This document shows positions 22,304 through 30,178 of a stretch of DNA of 39,712 nt, one piece after another (position 1 is the stretch's first letter; each line of letters starts with the position of its first letter). This DNA is from Candidatus Methylomirabilota bacterium (GTDB lineage: Bacteria > Methylomirabilota > Methylomirabilia > Methylomirabilales > CSP1-5), in contig JAPUFX010000020.1 of the NCBI GenBank assembly GCA_027293415.1, forward strand, positions 1-39,712, written 5' to 3'. Under the pieces are notes generated by a model, which was given only the letters and a program-made list of their open reading frames with translations, did no database searches and was not told the DNA's origin. The translations under genes were made by a program, and so were the position numbers.

Positions 22304-23191
22304 GTGGCGATGGTCCATGGGGAAAATGTCCCTCGGATGGTCGAGCGGGCGGTCGACCTCATCGGAGGGATGGCGAAGCTCAGGATTGCCGGTGCGCGGA
22401 CCCTGGTGAAACCGAATGTGGTCTGGGGTGAGCCCCCTCCGGCCACCACGGATCCACGGGTGGTGAAGTCGGTCACCTCCTTGGTGAAGGCACAAGGCCC
22501 GGTGTCTCTTGCAGTAGGAGATATGTCCGCGGTGCTCTCGCTCCCGACGCGACCTCACCTGGAGAAGACAGGGATTGCAGAGGTGGCCCGAGAAGTGGGA
22601 GCAGAGGTCCTGGCCTTTGATGAGGGGGATTGGGTAAAGGTGGATCCACCCCACGTGGAGTATGCGAAGACCGTCTATGTGGCCAAGGCGGCCTACGAGG
22701 CCGAGCGACTCATCAGCGTGCCCGTGATCAAGACCCACCGCAGTGCGAGTTACAGTTGTGCTCTCAAGAACACCGTCGGGTGCGTCCACGGCAAGAATAA
22801 GCCGTGGATGTACGGCAGCGATGGGTGGGAGCCCGCGGTGGCGGAACTGAATATGGCCGTTCGGCCCCATCTGTTCGTGGTGGATGGGCTCCAGAGCATG
22901 ATTCGTGGCGGTCTCTGGTCCGGGGAGGCGGCGCCAACCGGCATCATCCTGGCAAGCGGTGATCCCATCGCCGCCGATGTAGTGGTCCTTGGGATAATCC
23001 GCGCCTTTGGGCAGTGGGGGATGGTGAAATCAAAGGGGGTCTGGGAACAGGTGTAGGTCCGTCGCGCCATCGCTTTAGGCCTGGGGGCTACCGGCCCGGA
23101 TGAAGTCGAGCTGATCGCCGAGAACTTCATTGGGGACGACACGAACTTCACCAAGCTCCTCACAGACGTCCGGCGAAATGTTGGTCTCTAG
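22304..23191 (+). pseudogene. DUF362 protein gene with an in-frame TAG (decayed or read through)
   Basis: The frame from the GTG at 22304 encodes a DUF362-type protein: VKPNVVWGEPPPATTDPRVV, VPVIKTHRSASYSCALKNTVG and GDPIAADVVVLGIIRAFG. It stops at TAG (23054-23056) directly after KGVWEQV, but the same frame then continues 44 codons (VRRAIALGLGATGPDEVEL and on), which is what a DUF362 protein normally has after this point. One CAG-to-TAG change would explain it. The end TAG (23189-23191) is supplied by repeat copy B. Upstream, 22202-22303 is also open in frame and reads like a DUF362 leader (NPFRSGSKSLVAMV) but has no ordinary start codon. A sequencing error is an alternative for the internal stop. 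Family members bind iron-sulfur clusters or act in redox enzyme maturation; function here is unknown. Confidence 0.7.
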
Positions 23192-23344
23192 CCCGCATTA
23201 TTCACGAACGGAGTGCCTTCGTGAATAATGCGTCCCGCCGCTGCGGCGGGACTCAAGGCTAGCCCTGAGCGACGCCCCGCAAACGCGGGCGGAGTCGAAG
23301 CCCGGAGGGCGGATCTTCACCTCTTCGTGAATAATCCGGGCTAG
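23189..23344. repeat. Palindromic repeat element, copy B (156 bp)
   Basis: Same element and orientation as copy A (21423-21580), with scattered substitutions and two single-base length changes. The terminal inverted repeats and the inner hairpins are kept, including compensated bases (GCTGTGGC in A, GCTGCGGC in B). It sits between the convergent DUF362 and DUF763 genes and supplies the terminal TAG of the DUF362 frame. Confidence 0.85.
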
Positions 23345-23357
23345 GGGTTCGTTGGGG

Positions 23358-24434
23358 TCACGAGGCGAAGGCGCGGTCGAGACGACGGAAGGCGCGCAAC
23401 TTCTCGGTGTGTCCGATCTTGGCAGCCTGCAGCGCCCTGCGCAAGAAGTGGATGGAGGTGTCATAGGCCTCCCGGCTGACGGGGAAGGGATGGCCATCCT
23501 TGCCGCCGTGGGTGAAACTATACCTGGCAGGATCCTGAAAGGAGGGAGGTGCGCCGTGTATGAGCTCCGAGAGCAGCGCGAGGGCTCGCAGGCTCTTTGG
23601 ACCGACTCCCGGAAGCCTCAGGAGCTCCTCAAAGCCTTCGGGCTGGGCCTCATACGTCCGTAGCAGTACTGACCGCAGCCGCCTTGGATTCAGATCAGCC
23701 AGGGCCACCGCATGGCGGGCAGGGAGCTCGAGGGTCTTGAGTTTCTCCACCTCTCCCAGTAAATGGTCCGGCTCCTCTCGGGAGAGAACGGTGGTGGCCA
23801 CCCGGGTCCCTTCACTATCGGCAGCCACTAGATTGAGCACTTCGGCCTCTCGCCGGTCACAGCAGATGGCCGACTCTGGCTCGCAGACGAAGTTCTGCAC
23901 CTGCTCTCCGAGCCAGTGATACCGGCGGGCGTACCGGTTATCTGCGTTCATCCCCTGCTGGATGACCGCCCATCTGCCGTCCCTCGTGAACAAGAAAAGA
24001 TGGTGGTAAAGCTGATAGCCGTCTTGGAGTGCCGTGTTATCCACCTTGGCCGCCATCCGGCTAGCATAGATTAAGGGAGTGGGGTCCCTCTGGAGTGCGG
24101 CAGAGGCCTCCGCGATCTCAGTCGGTGTCTTGCGGAAGGTTGCACCTTTCCCCCCGGCAATGGCGAGCCCGGTCTCTTTATACAGAGGATTCAGTCCCTC
24201 CTTGAGAGCGCCGCAGACGGTGGTGGTGAGGCCGCTCGAGTGCCAGTCGAAGCCCAGAGCGCACCCCAAGGCCTGAAACCAGTGGGGATCGGAGAGCCGG
24301 CGAAGAAGCTCTTGAGCCCCATAATCAGCTAGGATGACCAGGATGATTTCTCGCCCCAGCTCCTTCATCCTTTGAAAGAGCCAGGCAGGGGCCTTACCGG
24401 TGTGCAAAGGCAGATGGGCAATACCCGTCTTCAC
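23358..24434 (-). CDS. DUF763 family protein
   Basis: A 358-residue protein starting with GTG at 24434. The N-terminus (TGIAHLPLHTGKAPAWLFQR) and the central GGKGATFRKTPTEI and QGMNADNRYARRYHW segments match DUF763, a conserved family in archaea and bacteria of unknown function. A helix-hairpin-helix (LLRLPGVGPKSLRALALLSE, about residue 278) suggests nucleic-acid contact. The ribosome site is weak. Downstream it converges on the DUF362 remnant across repeat copy B. The DUF6504 gene lies 68 bases upstream on the same strand. A role in DNA metabolism is a guess from the HhH motif. Confidence 0.88.
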   Translation of the reverse strand: MKTGIAHLPLHTGKAPAWLFQRMKELGREIILVILADYGAQELLRRLSDPHWFQALGCALGFDWHSSGLTTTVCGALKEGLNPLYKETGLAIAGGKGATFRKTPTEIAEASAALQRDPTPLIYASRMAAKVDNTALQDGYQLYHHLFLFTRDGRWAVIQQGMNADNRYARRYHWLGEQVQNFVCEPESAICCDRREAEVLNLVAADSEGTRVATTVLSREEPDHLLGEVEKLKTLELPARHAVALADLNPRRLRSVLLRTYEAQPEGFEELLRLPGVGPKSLRALALLSELIHGAPPSFQDPARYSFTHGGKDGHPFPVSREAYDTSIHFLRRALQAAKIGHTEKLRAFRRLDRAFAS

Positions 24435-24502
24435 AGCATCCGCATCACGCGGCCTCTCACTTGACGACGAGGGCTGCGGCGCGCAGTGTCCACACGGCTC
24501 TT

Positions 24503-24751
24503 CTACGAGCGGATTTTCTCGAGAAACCAGAGGTCGAGCGAAGAGTCCCGATAGAGGGTATAGGTCTCACCGTCGGAGGCAAGGACGCGGAAGTACTCCT
24601 TGAGCTCCCTCTGCATCCCCTCTTGGTACCACCGCTCCAACACCTGGGCCACCAGAAGACGGCCGGTGGAAGTTGAACGGAAGGCGCGAGGGGTCTCCTC
24701 ACCCTTCGATCCGGAGTAGCTTGAGACTTGAACCGGCTCAGGAATCCGCAT
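24503..24751 (-). CDS. DUF6504-like small protein
   Basis: An 82-residue protein from the ATG at 24751, which has GGGAGG four bases upstream; the open frame runs further to 24982, but that part overlaps promoter-like sequence and gives no protein-like extension. Features are EPVQVSSYSGSKGEETPRAF, a helix VAQVLERWYQ, then EYFRVLASDGETYTLYRDSS and a final W-F-L-E-K. This matches the small DUF6504-type family often found beside DNA repair polymerases, though none is visible here. Function is unknown. It is probably co-transcribed with the DUF763 gene. Confidence 0.75.
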   Translation of the reverse strand: MRIPEPVQVSSYSGSKGEETPRAFRSTSTGRLLVAQVLERWYQEGMQRELKEYFRVLASDGETYTLYRDSSLDLWFLEKIRS

Positions 24752-24825
24752 CGTGCCTCCCATGCGAAAGTTTCCCGCGTCTTTATCACCGTTACGCTGG
24801 GGTTTCAACCGGAAAATTGCTGTCC

Positions 24826-24854
24826 TTGACATGGCCACGGCTGCTATAGTATAC
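24826..24854 (+). promoter_or_regulatory. Possible promoter upstream of folC
   Basis: TTGACA (24826-24831) is perfect. The -10 box is uncertain: TATAGT (24845-24850) is 13 bases away, TAGTAT 15 and GTATAC 17. It would give a folC leader of about 150 bases. Offered with low confidence. Confidence 0.3.
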
Positions 24855-24985
24855 GCACAATCTTTAGTCTTCTCAATTTCTTCTTTACCCGCAAGAAGAA
24901 CGAGGGTCGATAACAGGCGCCGGTTTATACGTTGCATTCCCGGGGTGGGCAGAGACACGTATGGATGCGGTCTCTTCCCCAAGCG

Positions 24986-25020
24986 ATGAATTATGAACCA
25001 TCAACCATCATCCATGAACT
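24986..25020. repeat. R1-type repeat fused to the folC start
   Basis: ATGAA, TTATGAACC, ATCAACC, ATCATCC, ATGAACT: 7-base units of the CNTGAAC type running right up to the ATG at 25014, so the folC start codon may come from the repeat. Only one arm is present here. Confidence 0.6.
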
Positions 25021-26315
25021 ATCCTGATGCACTCGCTTTCCTATATGACCTTCAGCGCTTTGGCATCAGGCTGGGGCTCGAGAATGTTCTCCGCCTGGTG
25101 GAGGCCTTTGGTCACCCTGAGGCGACCTTCAAATCCGTCCACGTGGCCGGGACGAACGGTAAAGGCTCCACCGCCGCCTTTCTAGACGGGATCCTCCGAG
25201 CGACAAGCTGCAGGGTCGGCCTCTACACCTCCCCTCATCTCTTGGACTTTCGGGAACGGATTCTGGTGGACGGCCATCCTATCTCTGAGCAGGAGTTGGC
25301 TGTCCTCGCGACCGAGGTCGCGGGCGTCATCGACCGCATTTTCGCTCCGTCGCCGCTGGCTTCTCCTACCTTCTTTGAGGCGGTCACTGCCTTAGCGTTC
25401 CTCCACTTCGCCCGTGTCCACGTGGACTGGGGGGTGATCGAGGTTGGTCTCGGTGGCCGCTCCGATGCGACCAACATCCTTCAGGAAAAGGTATCGGTCA
25501 TCACCAACATCGGGCTAGAGCATGAGGAACATCTCGGCGACAGCCTGGCGAGCATTGCCGCGGAGAAGGCGGGGATCATCCAGGAAGAGGGATCGGTGGT
25601 GAGCGCTGCAGAGGGGGCGGCCCTGGACGCGATCGTCCGAATTGTCCGGGAAAAGGGAGCTCACTTAATCAGGGTCCAGGATCATTATCAGGTGGAACAC
25701 CTGGGTCGTTCCGAACAGGGGGAGACTTTCCGGGTCACGGGGAGGCTCAGGAAGTACGATTCCCTACAGATTCCCCTCGCGGGCAGGCACCAGGTCTTAA
25801 ACGCAGCTACGGCCCTGGCCGTTGCCGAGCTGCTTGAAGAGAAAGGCTTTCGGGTGGGCGAAGCCGCGATACGGCAGGGGCTCGCGGCCGCCCGCTGCCC
25901 CGGCCGCCTTCAGGTGGTCGCGACGCGGCCCCGGATTCTGGTGGATGGGGCTCACAACCCGCATGCCATCATGGCCTTGCGGGCCTTTTTGGAAGAGGAA
26001 AGACTCCCGGGGCGCCTCGTGGTCATCTTCGGCGTTCTCAAGGATAAGGCCTGGGAGCGGATGCTCGCGATCCTGGCCCCCCTGGCCTCGGCCATCATCC
26101 TTACGCGTCCCGAAAGCGATCGGGGGGCCGAGCCGAGGGTATTAGCCTCGACTGCCTCCCGGTGCTTTCGCCAGGTCCAGATCGCCGAGACGATGCCGGA
26201 AGCCTTAGCTGCTGCCCGTACGGTCGTCGGTCCCGAAGATACCGTCCTCGTCACCGGTTCGCTCTTTACCGTTGCCGGCGCCCTGCGCGCCCTCAATTTC
26301 GCATCTCTCTTCTGA
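25014..26315 (+). CDS. folC: Folylpolyglutamate synthase/dihydrofolate synthase FolC
   Basis: A 433-residue protein from the ATG at 25014; the in-frame ATG at 24993 lies in R1 repeat and adds seven residues. The Mur-ligase-like ATP loop is HVAGTNGKGSTAAFLDGIL (about residue 42). LYTSPHLLDFRERI binds folate, and VIEVGLGGRSDATN, TNIGLEHEEHLG and, in the C-terminal domain, LVDGAHNPHAIMALRAFL follow. It adds glutamate to dihydropteroate and/or to folates. The length is typical of bifunctional FolC. It converges with the receiver gene; no accD or dedA neighbour, as in E. coli, is seen. Confidence 0.95.
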   Translation: MNYPDALAFLYDLQRFGIRLGLENVLRLVEAFGHPEATFKSVHVAGTNGKGSTAAFLDGILRATSCRVGLYTSPHLLDFRERILVDGHPISEQELAVLATEVAGVIDRIFAPSPLASPTFFEAVTALAFLHFARVHVDWGVIEVGLGGRSDATNILQEKVSVITNIGLEHEEHLGDSLASIAAEKAGIIQEEGSVVSAAEGAALDAIVRIVREKGAHLIRVQDHYQVEHLGRSEQGETFRVTGRLRKYDSLQIPLAGRHQVLNAATALAVAELLEEKGFRVGEAAIRQGLAAARCPGRLQVVATRPRILVDGAHNPHAIMALRAFLEEERLPGRLVVIFGVLKDKAWERMLAILAPLASAIILTRPESDRGAEPRVLASTASRCFRQVQIAETMPEALAAARTVVGPEDTVLVTGSLFTVAGALRALNFASLF

Positions 26316-26440
26316 GGTCCCCGAATTCTTTTGTAAAAGTTCGCGTCCCGTTAATTCAACATGGACTTATTGGCAGAGTCTTCCCTTGTGGAAGGCATTA
26401 GGGGTCTTGCTTTTCCCGAGGCTGATGCCAACGGGACGGG

Positions 26441-26830
26441 CTATTTTCTCCGTTTTTTTGCCGTGTTCGCTTGGAGAGAGGGGCGGGCCGAACGGATGGC
26501 TTGGAATAGGGCTCGCTGGGTGATCGGCTTCTTCAGGAGACAGGATGCTCCGGCACGGATTGCCTTCTCTCGATCCTCTCGAGTGGTTTCATGCGTCATG
26601 AGGATCACGGGCAATCGCGGGGAGACCTCCTGGATGATGGGGAGAGCATCGGTGCCGTTCAAGCCAGGGAGGTGATGGTCTAAGAGCATGAGGTCGAACT
26701 CTTCGGCGAGGAGGGAGCGCACCGCATCCGCAATGGTGGTATGGAACTGGGTGGAGCAGCCCTTCGCCTCCAGGAACCGAGAAAGGGTCTGAAGTGTGTA
26801 GTAGTCGTCCTCGATGATAATAATTCGCAC
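26441..26830 (-). CDS. Stand-alone response regulator receiver protein
   Basis: A 129-residue single-domain receiver. IIIIEDDYYTL holds the acidic pair (E7, D8, D9), LMLLDHHLPGLNG the phosphorylation site D51, VILMTHETTR the conserved threonine and CLLKKPITQ the lysine. There is no output domain, so it works as a phospho-relay or by protein contact, as CheY or Spo0F do. It starts with GTG at 26830 preceded by GGGAAGGA. A perfect sigma-54 promoter stands just upstream (26857-26874), and the NtrC-type activator and kinase genes lie behind it on the same strand, so it is likely an output or modulator of that system. Confidence 0.9.
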   Translation of the reverse strand: MRIIIIEDDYYTLQTLSRFLEAKGCSTQFHTTIADAVRSLLAEEFDLMLLDHHLPGLNGTDALPIIQEVSPRLPVILMTHETTREDREKAIRAGASCLLKKPITQRALFQAIRSARPSLQANTAKKRRK

Positions 26831-26856
26831 GGTCCTTCCCTACCGTGATCCTGCAG

Positions 26857-26874
26857 TAGCAAGGAAAGTGCCAA
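26857..26874 (-). promoter_or_regulatory. Sigma-54 (RpoN) promoter of the receiver gene
   Basis: On the minus strand: TTGGCAC, TTTCC, TTGCT. TGGCAC (26868-26873) and TTGC (26859-26862) have the exact GG-N10-GC spacing. Transcription would begin near 26847, about 17 bases before the GTG start. A small inverted repeat GCTGAA/TTCAGC (26877-26893) lies directly upstream. Confidence 0.75.
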
Positions 26875-26995
26875 GTGCTGAAGGGTTTTCAGCCTTGGAA
26901 TGGAGCGGTTAAGAGGGGTGGAGAGGGCGACGTCGGAAGGAAAGAGTGACATTCTGCCCGAGGATTGCAACTACTCTGCGCTATGTTGTTAGGCG

Positions 26996-27077
26996 CTGGC
27001 AGTCAGCAGCCAGCTGTCAGCCATCAGCAATGAACTTGGACCCACCAGACTACTGGTAGCTGATTGCTGATAACCTG
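26996..27077. repeat. R4 spacer repeat (CAGCTGTCAGC type)
   Basis: Units like CAGTCAGCAG, CCAGCTGTCAGC and CATCAGC (26996-27030) face the complementary TAGCTGATTGCTGAT (27056-27071), so the transcript could form a hairpin. The same unit type is at 36320-36383 and, shorter, near 31185-31211. It fills the spacer between the NtrC-type gene and the receiver gene. Confidence 0.65.
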
Positions 27078-27079
27078 TC

Positions 27080-28465
27080 TCAGCGACAGCCCCGTGCTTC
27101 CTGAATGCTGATTTGGTAGGTCAGAAGTTTGCGGTAGAGGGTTTTGGGATCGATCCCCAAGATCTGCGCTGCCTCTCCCCGGTGCCCCTTTACCTGCTCG
27201 AGGACGCGGGTGATATGATCCCGCTCCACTTCTTCGAGAGTGGAGAGAGCTCCGGACGGGGCGGACTTCCCCGGTGTGATCCGGTCTAGCTGGAGATCCA
27301 GGGGAAGATCCTCTGGTTCGATTTGGGACTTCGGGGAGAGGATGAGCGCCCGGCGAATGACGTGTTGGAGCTCCCGGACATTCCCTGGCCAGGAGTATCG
27401 CACCATGAGATCGATGGCCTCGCCGCTTACGGTCTTCTTCCCTAAGGGGGCAAAGACCTGGAGGGAGTGGCGGGTCAGTAAAGGAATGTCCTCAGGCCGG
27501 TCCCGAAGAGGGGGAATGTGGATCGGAAGGACATTGATTCGATAGTATAAATCCTCCCGGAACTTTCCGGACTTGACCAACTCCTGGAGATCTCTGTTGG
27601 TTGCCGAGAGGATCCGAACATCTACGTGTCGCTCCCGAGTGCTTCCGACTCGGAAGAACTGGCCGGTCTCGATGACCCGCAGAAGTTTAAGCTGCATGGC
27701 TGGGGAGATCTCGCCGATCTCGTCCAGCAGTAACGTCCCTCCGTCCACCACCTCAAAGAGGCCGAGCTTGGCAGAGTGGGCGCCGGTGAAGGCCCCCTTC
27801 TCGTGCCCAAAGAGCTCACTCTCGAGGATGCTCTCCTGGAGTGCCCCGCAGTTGATGACGAGGAAAGGTTGGTCTTTCCGCTTCGAAAGCTGGTGGATGG
27901 CCTTCGCGATCAGTTCCTTGCCAGTCCCGCTCTCGCCGGTGATCAGGACGGGGGAATCGGTCGGGGCGACCCGCGAGAGCATCTCCAGAACCCGTCGGAT
28001 CTTCGGGCTCGCTGTGACGATCTCCGGAAACTGCTCGTCCTGTCCCAGGCGGGTCTTGAGATAGAGATTCTCTCGGATAATCTGCCGTTTTTCGTACGCC
28101 TTCTGGATGAGGAGATTGAGGTCTGCAGTCTTGCAGGGCTTCGTAATATAGGTGTACGCGCCGAGCTTCATAGCCTCCACTGCAGTGGGGATGGTTCCGT
28201 GTCCGGTGAGAATGATCACCTCAGGGACGAGGGCCCACTTCTTCACCTCCTTGAGCACCTGCATGCCGCTCAGCTTAGGCATCTTGAGATCCAGAATAAC
28301 GATATCGAATTCATGCACCTTGAGTTTCTCGAGGGCCTCCCGACCGTCCGAGGCGACTTCAGTGTTGTGCCCCTCCCGTCCGAGCTCTGTTTTCAACACT
28401 CGCGCAAAGTTTTTCTCGTCGTCGGCGATCAAGACCCGGATCTTGCCCTGTGCGGTTCGCATCAT
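27080..28465 (-). CDS. NtrC-family sigma-54-dependent response regulator
   Basis: A 461-residue protein. The receiver domain (about 9-125) has IADDE and the phosphorylation site D59 in VILDLKMPKLSG. The AAA+ domain (about 150-385) has the Walker A ITGESGTGKELIAKAI, the sigma-54-contacting GAFTGA loop, LLLDEIGEI and an arginine-finger region. A Fis-type helix-turn-helix (GHRGEAAQILGIDPKTLYRK) ends the protein. It activates RpoN-dependent promoters when phosphorylated. The ATG overlaps the kinase stop (ATGA) after GGGGAG. Two sigma-54 promoters in the window (4797 and 26857) are candidate targets; direct control is inferred. Confidence 0.95.
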   Translation of the reverse strand: MMRTAQGKIRVLIADDEKNFARVLKTELGREGHNTEVASDGREALEKLKVHEFDIVILDLKMPKLSGMQVLKEVKKWALVPEVIILTGHGTIPTAVEAMKLGAYTYITKPCKTADLNLLIQKAYEKRQIIRENLYLKTRLGQDEQFPEIVTASPKIRRVLEMLSRVAPTDSPVLITGESGTGKELIAKAIHQLSKRKDQPFLVINCGALQESILESELFGHEKGAFTGAHSAKLGLFEVVDGGTLLLDEIGEISPAMQLKLLRVIETGQFFRVGSTRERHVDVRILSATNRDLQELVKSGKFREDLYYRINVLPIHIPPLRDRPEDIPLLTRHSLQVFAPLGKKTVSGEAIDLMVRYSWPGNVRELQHVIRRALILSPKSQIEPEDLPLDLQLDRITPGKSAPSGALSTLEEVERDHITRVLEQVKGHRGEAAQILGIDPKTLYRKLLTYQISIQEARGCR

Positions 28466-29988
28466 CTCCCCTGGTTAGTCTGAGTCTTTGCGGGAGGAAA
28501 GTAGACGCGGACGACCGTCCATTTCCCCTCGACCGAATGGATATCGATTCTCCCTCCGTGGGCGCCCACGATGCCCTCAGCGATGTAGAGACCCAACCCA
28601 GCACCCTTGCCGGGGGGCTTGGTGCTGAAGAAGGGTTCGAAGACTCGCGGAAGGAGATCGGGGGAGACCCCCCGGCCGGTGTCCTCGATCTCCACCTGGA
28701 CCCCGTGGGCTGATAACCGGATCGGAGCCGGTGAACCGGTGAAAGCCCTCGCTCCAAGACCGGTTGTCCTGGCCCTCACGGTGAGGATACCCCCGCCATC
28801 CATAGCCTCGAGTGCGTTCATCAGGAGGGCCAGGAAGGCCTGACGGAGCTCGCCCTCGTTGCCCAGCAGCAGGGGCAATTCAACATCAAAGTCTTGGGTG
28901 ACGGTAATTCCCCGGCTCCGGAGTTGAAAACCCAATACACGCAGAGTCCCCTCGAGCAGGACGCGCAGATCGATGGGCTGCTGCTCCCCGCTCCCCTCTC
29001 GACTGAGGTCGGAAAGGCCGGCCAGGATTCCCTTGCAGCGGTAGACCTCATCCTCGATGATCCGAGGATACAGCCTGAAATACTCCGCATCCTGTAAGGC
29101 CGGCGTGAGATCCTGGCTATGTTTGAGGAGTGCCTCCGCACAAGAAGCAATCGTGGCCATCGGATTGTTGATTTCGTGGGCGATGCCGGAGGCGAGCTGG
29201 CCGATCCCGGCTAACTTCTCACTGGCCAGGAGTTGGCGCTCGATCCGTCGCCGTTCGGTGATGTCCTCGACGAGGGTAATCACGTGCGTGACGTCTCCGC
29301 GGCCGTCGGTGAGGGGGACTTTGCTGACCCGGAATGTCCTCTGCTCGCCTTCCACTTCCGATTCTTCCTCCACCTGGGGGGTGGCCCCGGTCTCAAAAAC
29401 CTGCCGGAACTCCTCCTCGATCCTCGTGCGCTGCAAGGAGGGAAGCACCTGAAAAAGATTTCGGCCGATTACGTCCTTGCGCCTCATGCCAGGCGGGCCG
29501 GTCTCCCGCGTTCGGTTCCAGGCGACGATAGTGAAGCTTCGATCAATCACATAGAGCCCCAGGGGAAGGCTGTCCAGGATCTTCTGTGTCAAGCCCCGCT
29601 CTCGCAATAGCAACGGTTGTTCGGTGAGAAGGAAGAGAAAGCCTTTCTTCCAGGGGCTCGCCTCGAGGTGCAGACCCCCTTTGGCTAGGACAAGCTCTAC
29701 CGGGCCGTTTTTTTCCTGGAGCTCCTCCACGAGAGATCGCACCTGGGGTTGTAGCGGGCGGGGGAAGGCGGCGCTGAAGTCCTCGCGGGAAAGCTGACGG
29801 CGGGGTAGCCGCAAGAGACCCCACCAGGCGGGATTCGCATTGAGGATCTTGCCGTGTCGGTCTAAGGCGAGGACTCCAACATCCAGGCGGGAGAGCAGGA
29901 TGTTCAGGAGGCTCTCCGGGGCCTGTCCCCTGACGCGAACCTTACGTACTGACCTGGCTTTCGGCTTTCGACCTACGCCCCTGGCCAC
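28462..29988 (-). CDS. Soluble PAS-domain sensor histidine kinase (NtrB-like)
   Basis: From the GTG at 29988 a 508-residue protein; the frame is open to 30105, but that part overlaps the promoter at 30011-30039 and cannot be in the message. Two PAS domains (about 25-125 and 135-250, the second ending VEDITERRRIERQ) precede HisKA (LASGIAHEINNPMATIASCA, with the phospho-accepting histidine) and HATPase_c (LMNALEAMDGG, IEDTGRGVSPDLLPRVFEPF, GAGLGLYIAEGIV). No membrane segments are seen, so it senses a cytoplasmic signal. Its stop overlaps the start of the NtrC-type gene, so the two are a pair. The ribosome site at 29988 is unusually close (GGGGAGG one base before GTG), so the start is less certain. 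Confidence 0.93.
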   Translation of the reverse strand: MARGVGRKPKARSVRKVRVRGQAPESLLNILLSRLDVGVLALDRHGKILNANPAWWGLLRLPRRQLSREDFSAAFPRPLQPQVRSLVEELQEKNGPVELVLAKGGLHLEASPWKKGFLFLLTEQPLLLRERGLTQKILDSLPLGLYVIDRSFTIVAWNRTRETGPPGMRRKDVIGRNLFQVLPSLQRTRIEEEFRQVFETGATPQVEEESEVEGEQRTFRVSKVPLTDGRGDVTHVITLVEDITERRRIERQLLASEKLAGIGQLASGIAHEINNPMATIASCAEALLKHSQDLTPALQDAEYFRLYPRIIEDEVYRCKGILAGLSDLSREGSGEQQPIDLRVLLEGTLRVLGFQLRSRGITVTQDFDVELPLLLGNEGELRQAFLALLMNALEAMDGGGILTVRARTTGLGARAFTGSPAPIRLSAHGVQVEIEDTGRGVSPDLLPRVFEPFFSTKPPGKGAGLGLYIAEGIVGAHGGRIDIHSVEGKWTVVRVYFPPAKTQTNQGR

Positions 29989-30010
29989 GCCTCCCCCAAT
30001 GGTGGGGCCT

Positions 30011-30039
30011 ATAATAGCCCCGCTGCCTGGGTTTTGCAA
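30011..30039 (-). promoter_or_regulatory. Promoter of the histidine kinase-NtrC pair
   Basis: On the minus strand: TTGCAA (30034-30039), 17 bases, TATTAT (30011-30016). The start of transcription near 30004 leaves a leader of about 16 bases to the GTG at 29988. Confidence 0.6.
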
Positions 30040-30104
30040 GGAGGGGAAGTGGTTGTCAGCGGAGGATTGAATGATCGAGGCTGAAGCTCGGGAAGGGAAT
30101 GGCA

Positions 30105-30133
30105 TTGATCCCGGGCGGCCAGTTCGGTATAAA
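30105..30133 (+). promoter_or_regulatory. Promoter of hemB
   Basis: TTGATC (30105-30110), 17 bases, TATAAA (30128-30133). Transcription would start near 30140, about 39 bases before the hemB ATG. It is back-to-back with the kinase promoter, so the 90-base gap drives both directions. Confidence 0.6.
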
Positions 30134-30178
30134 GATATCTAAAGGGTGAGGGCCACGCTTTTTTATGGAGGTCAAAGG

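Noticed and set aside
21608-22870. 420-codon minus-strand frame across the zincin and DUF362 region
   Set aside because: No ribosome site, low-complexity product, and the plus-strand frames show real domain motifs.
21423-23344. Composite transposon formed by the two palindromic elements
   Set aside because: The elements are too short to encode a transposase and none lies between them, so I call them only a repeat pair.
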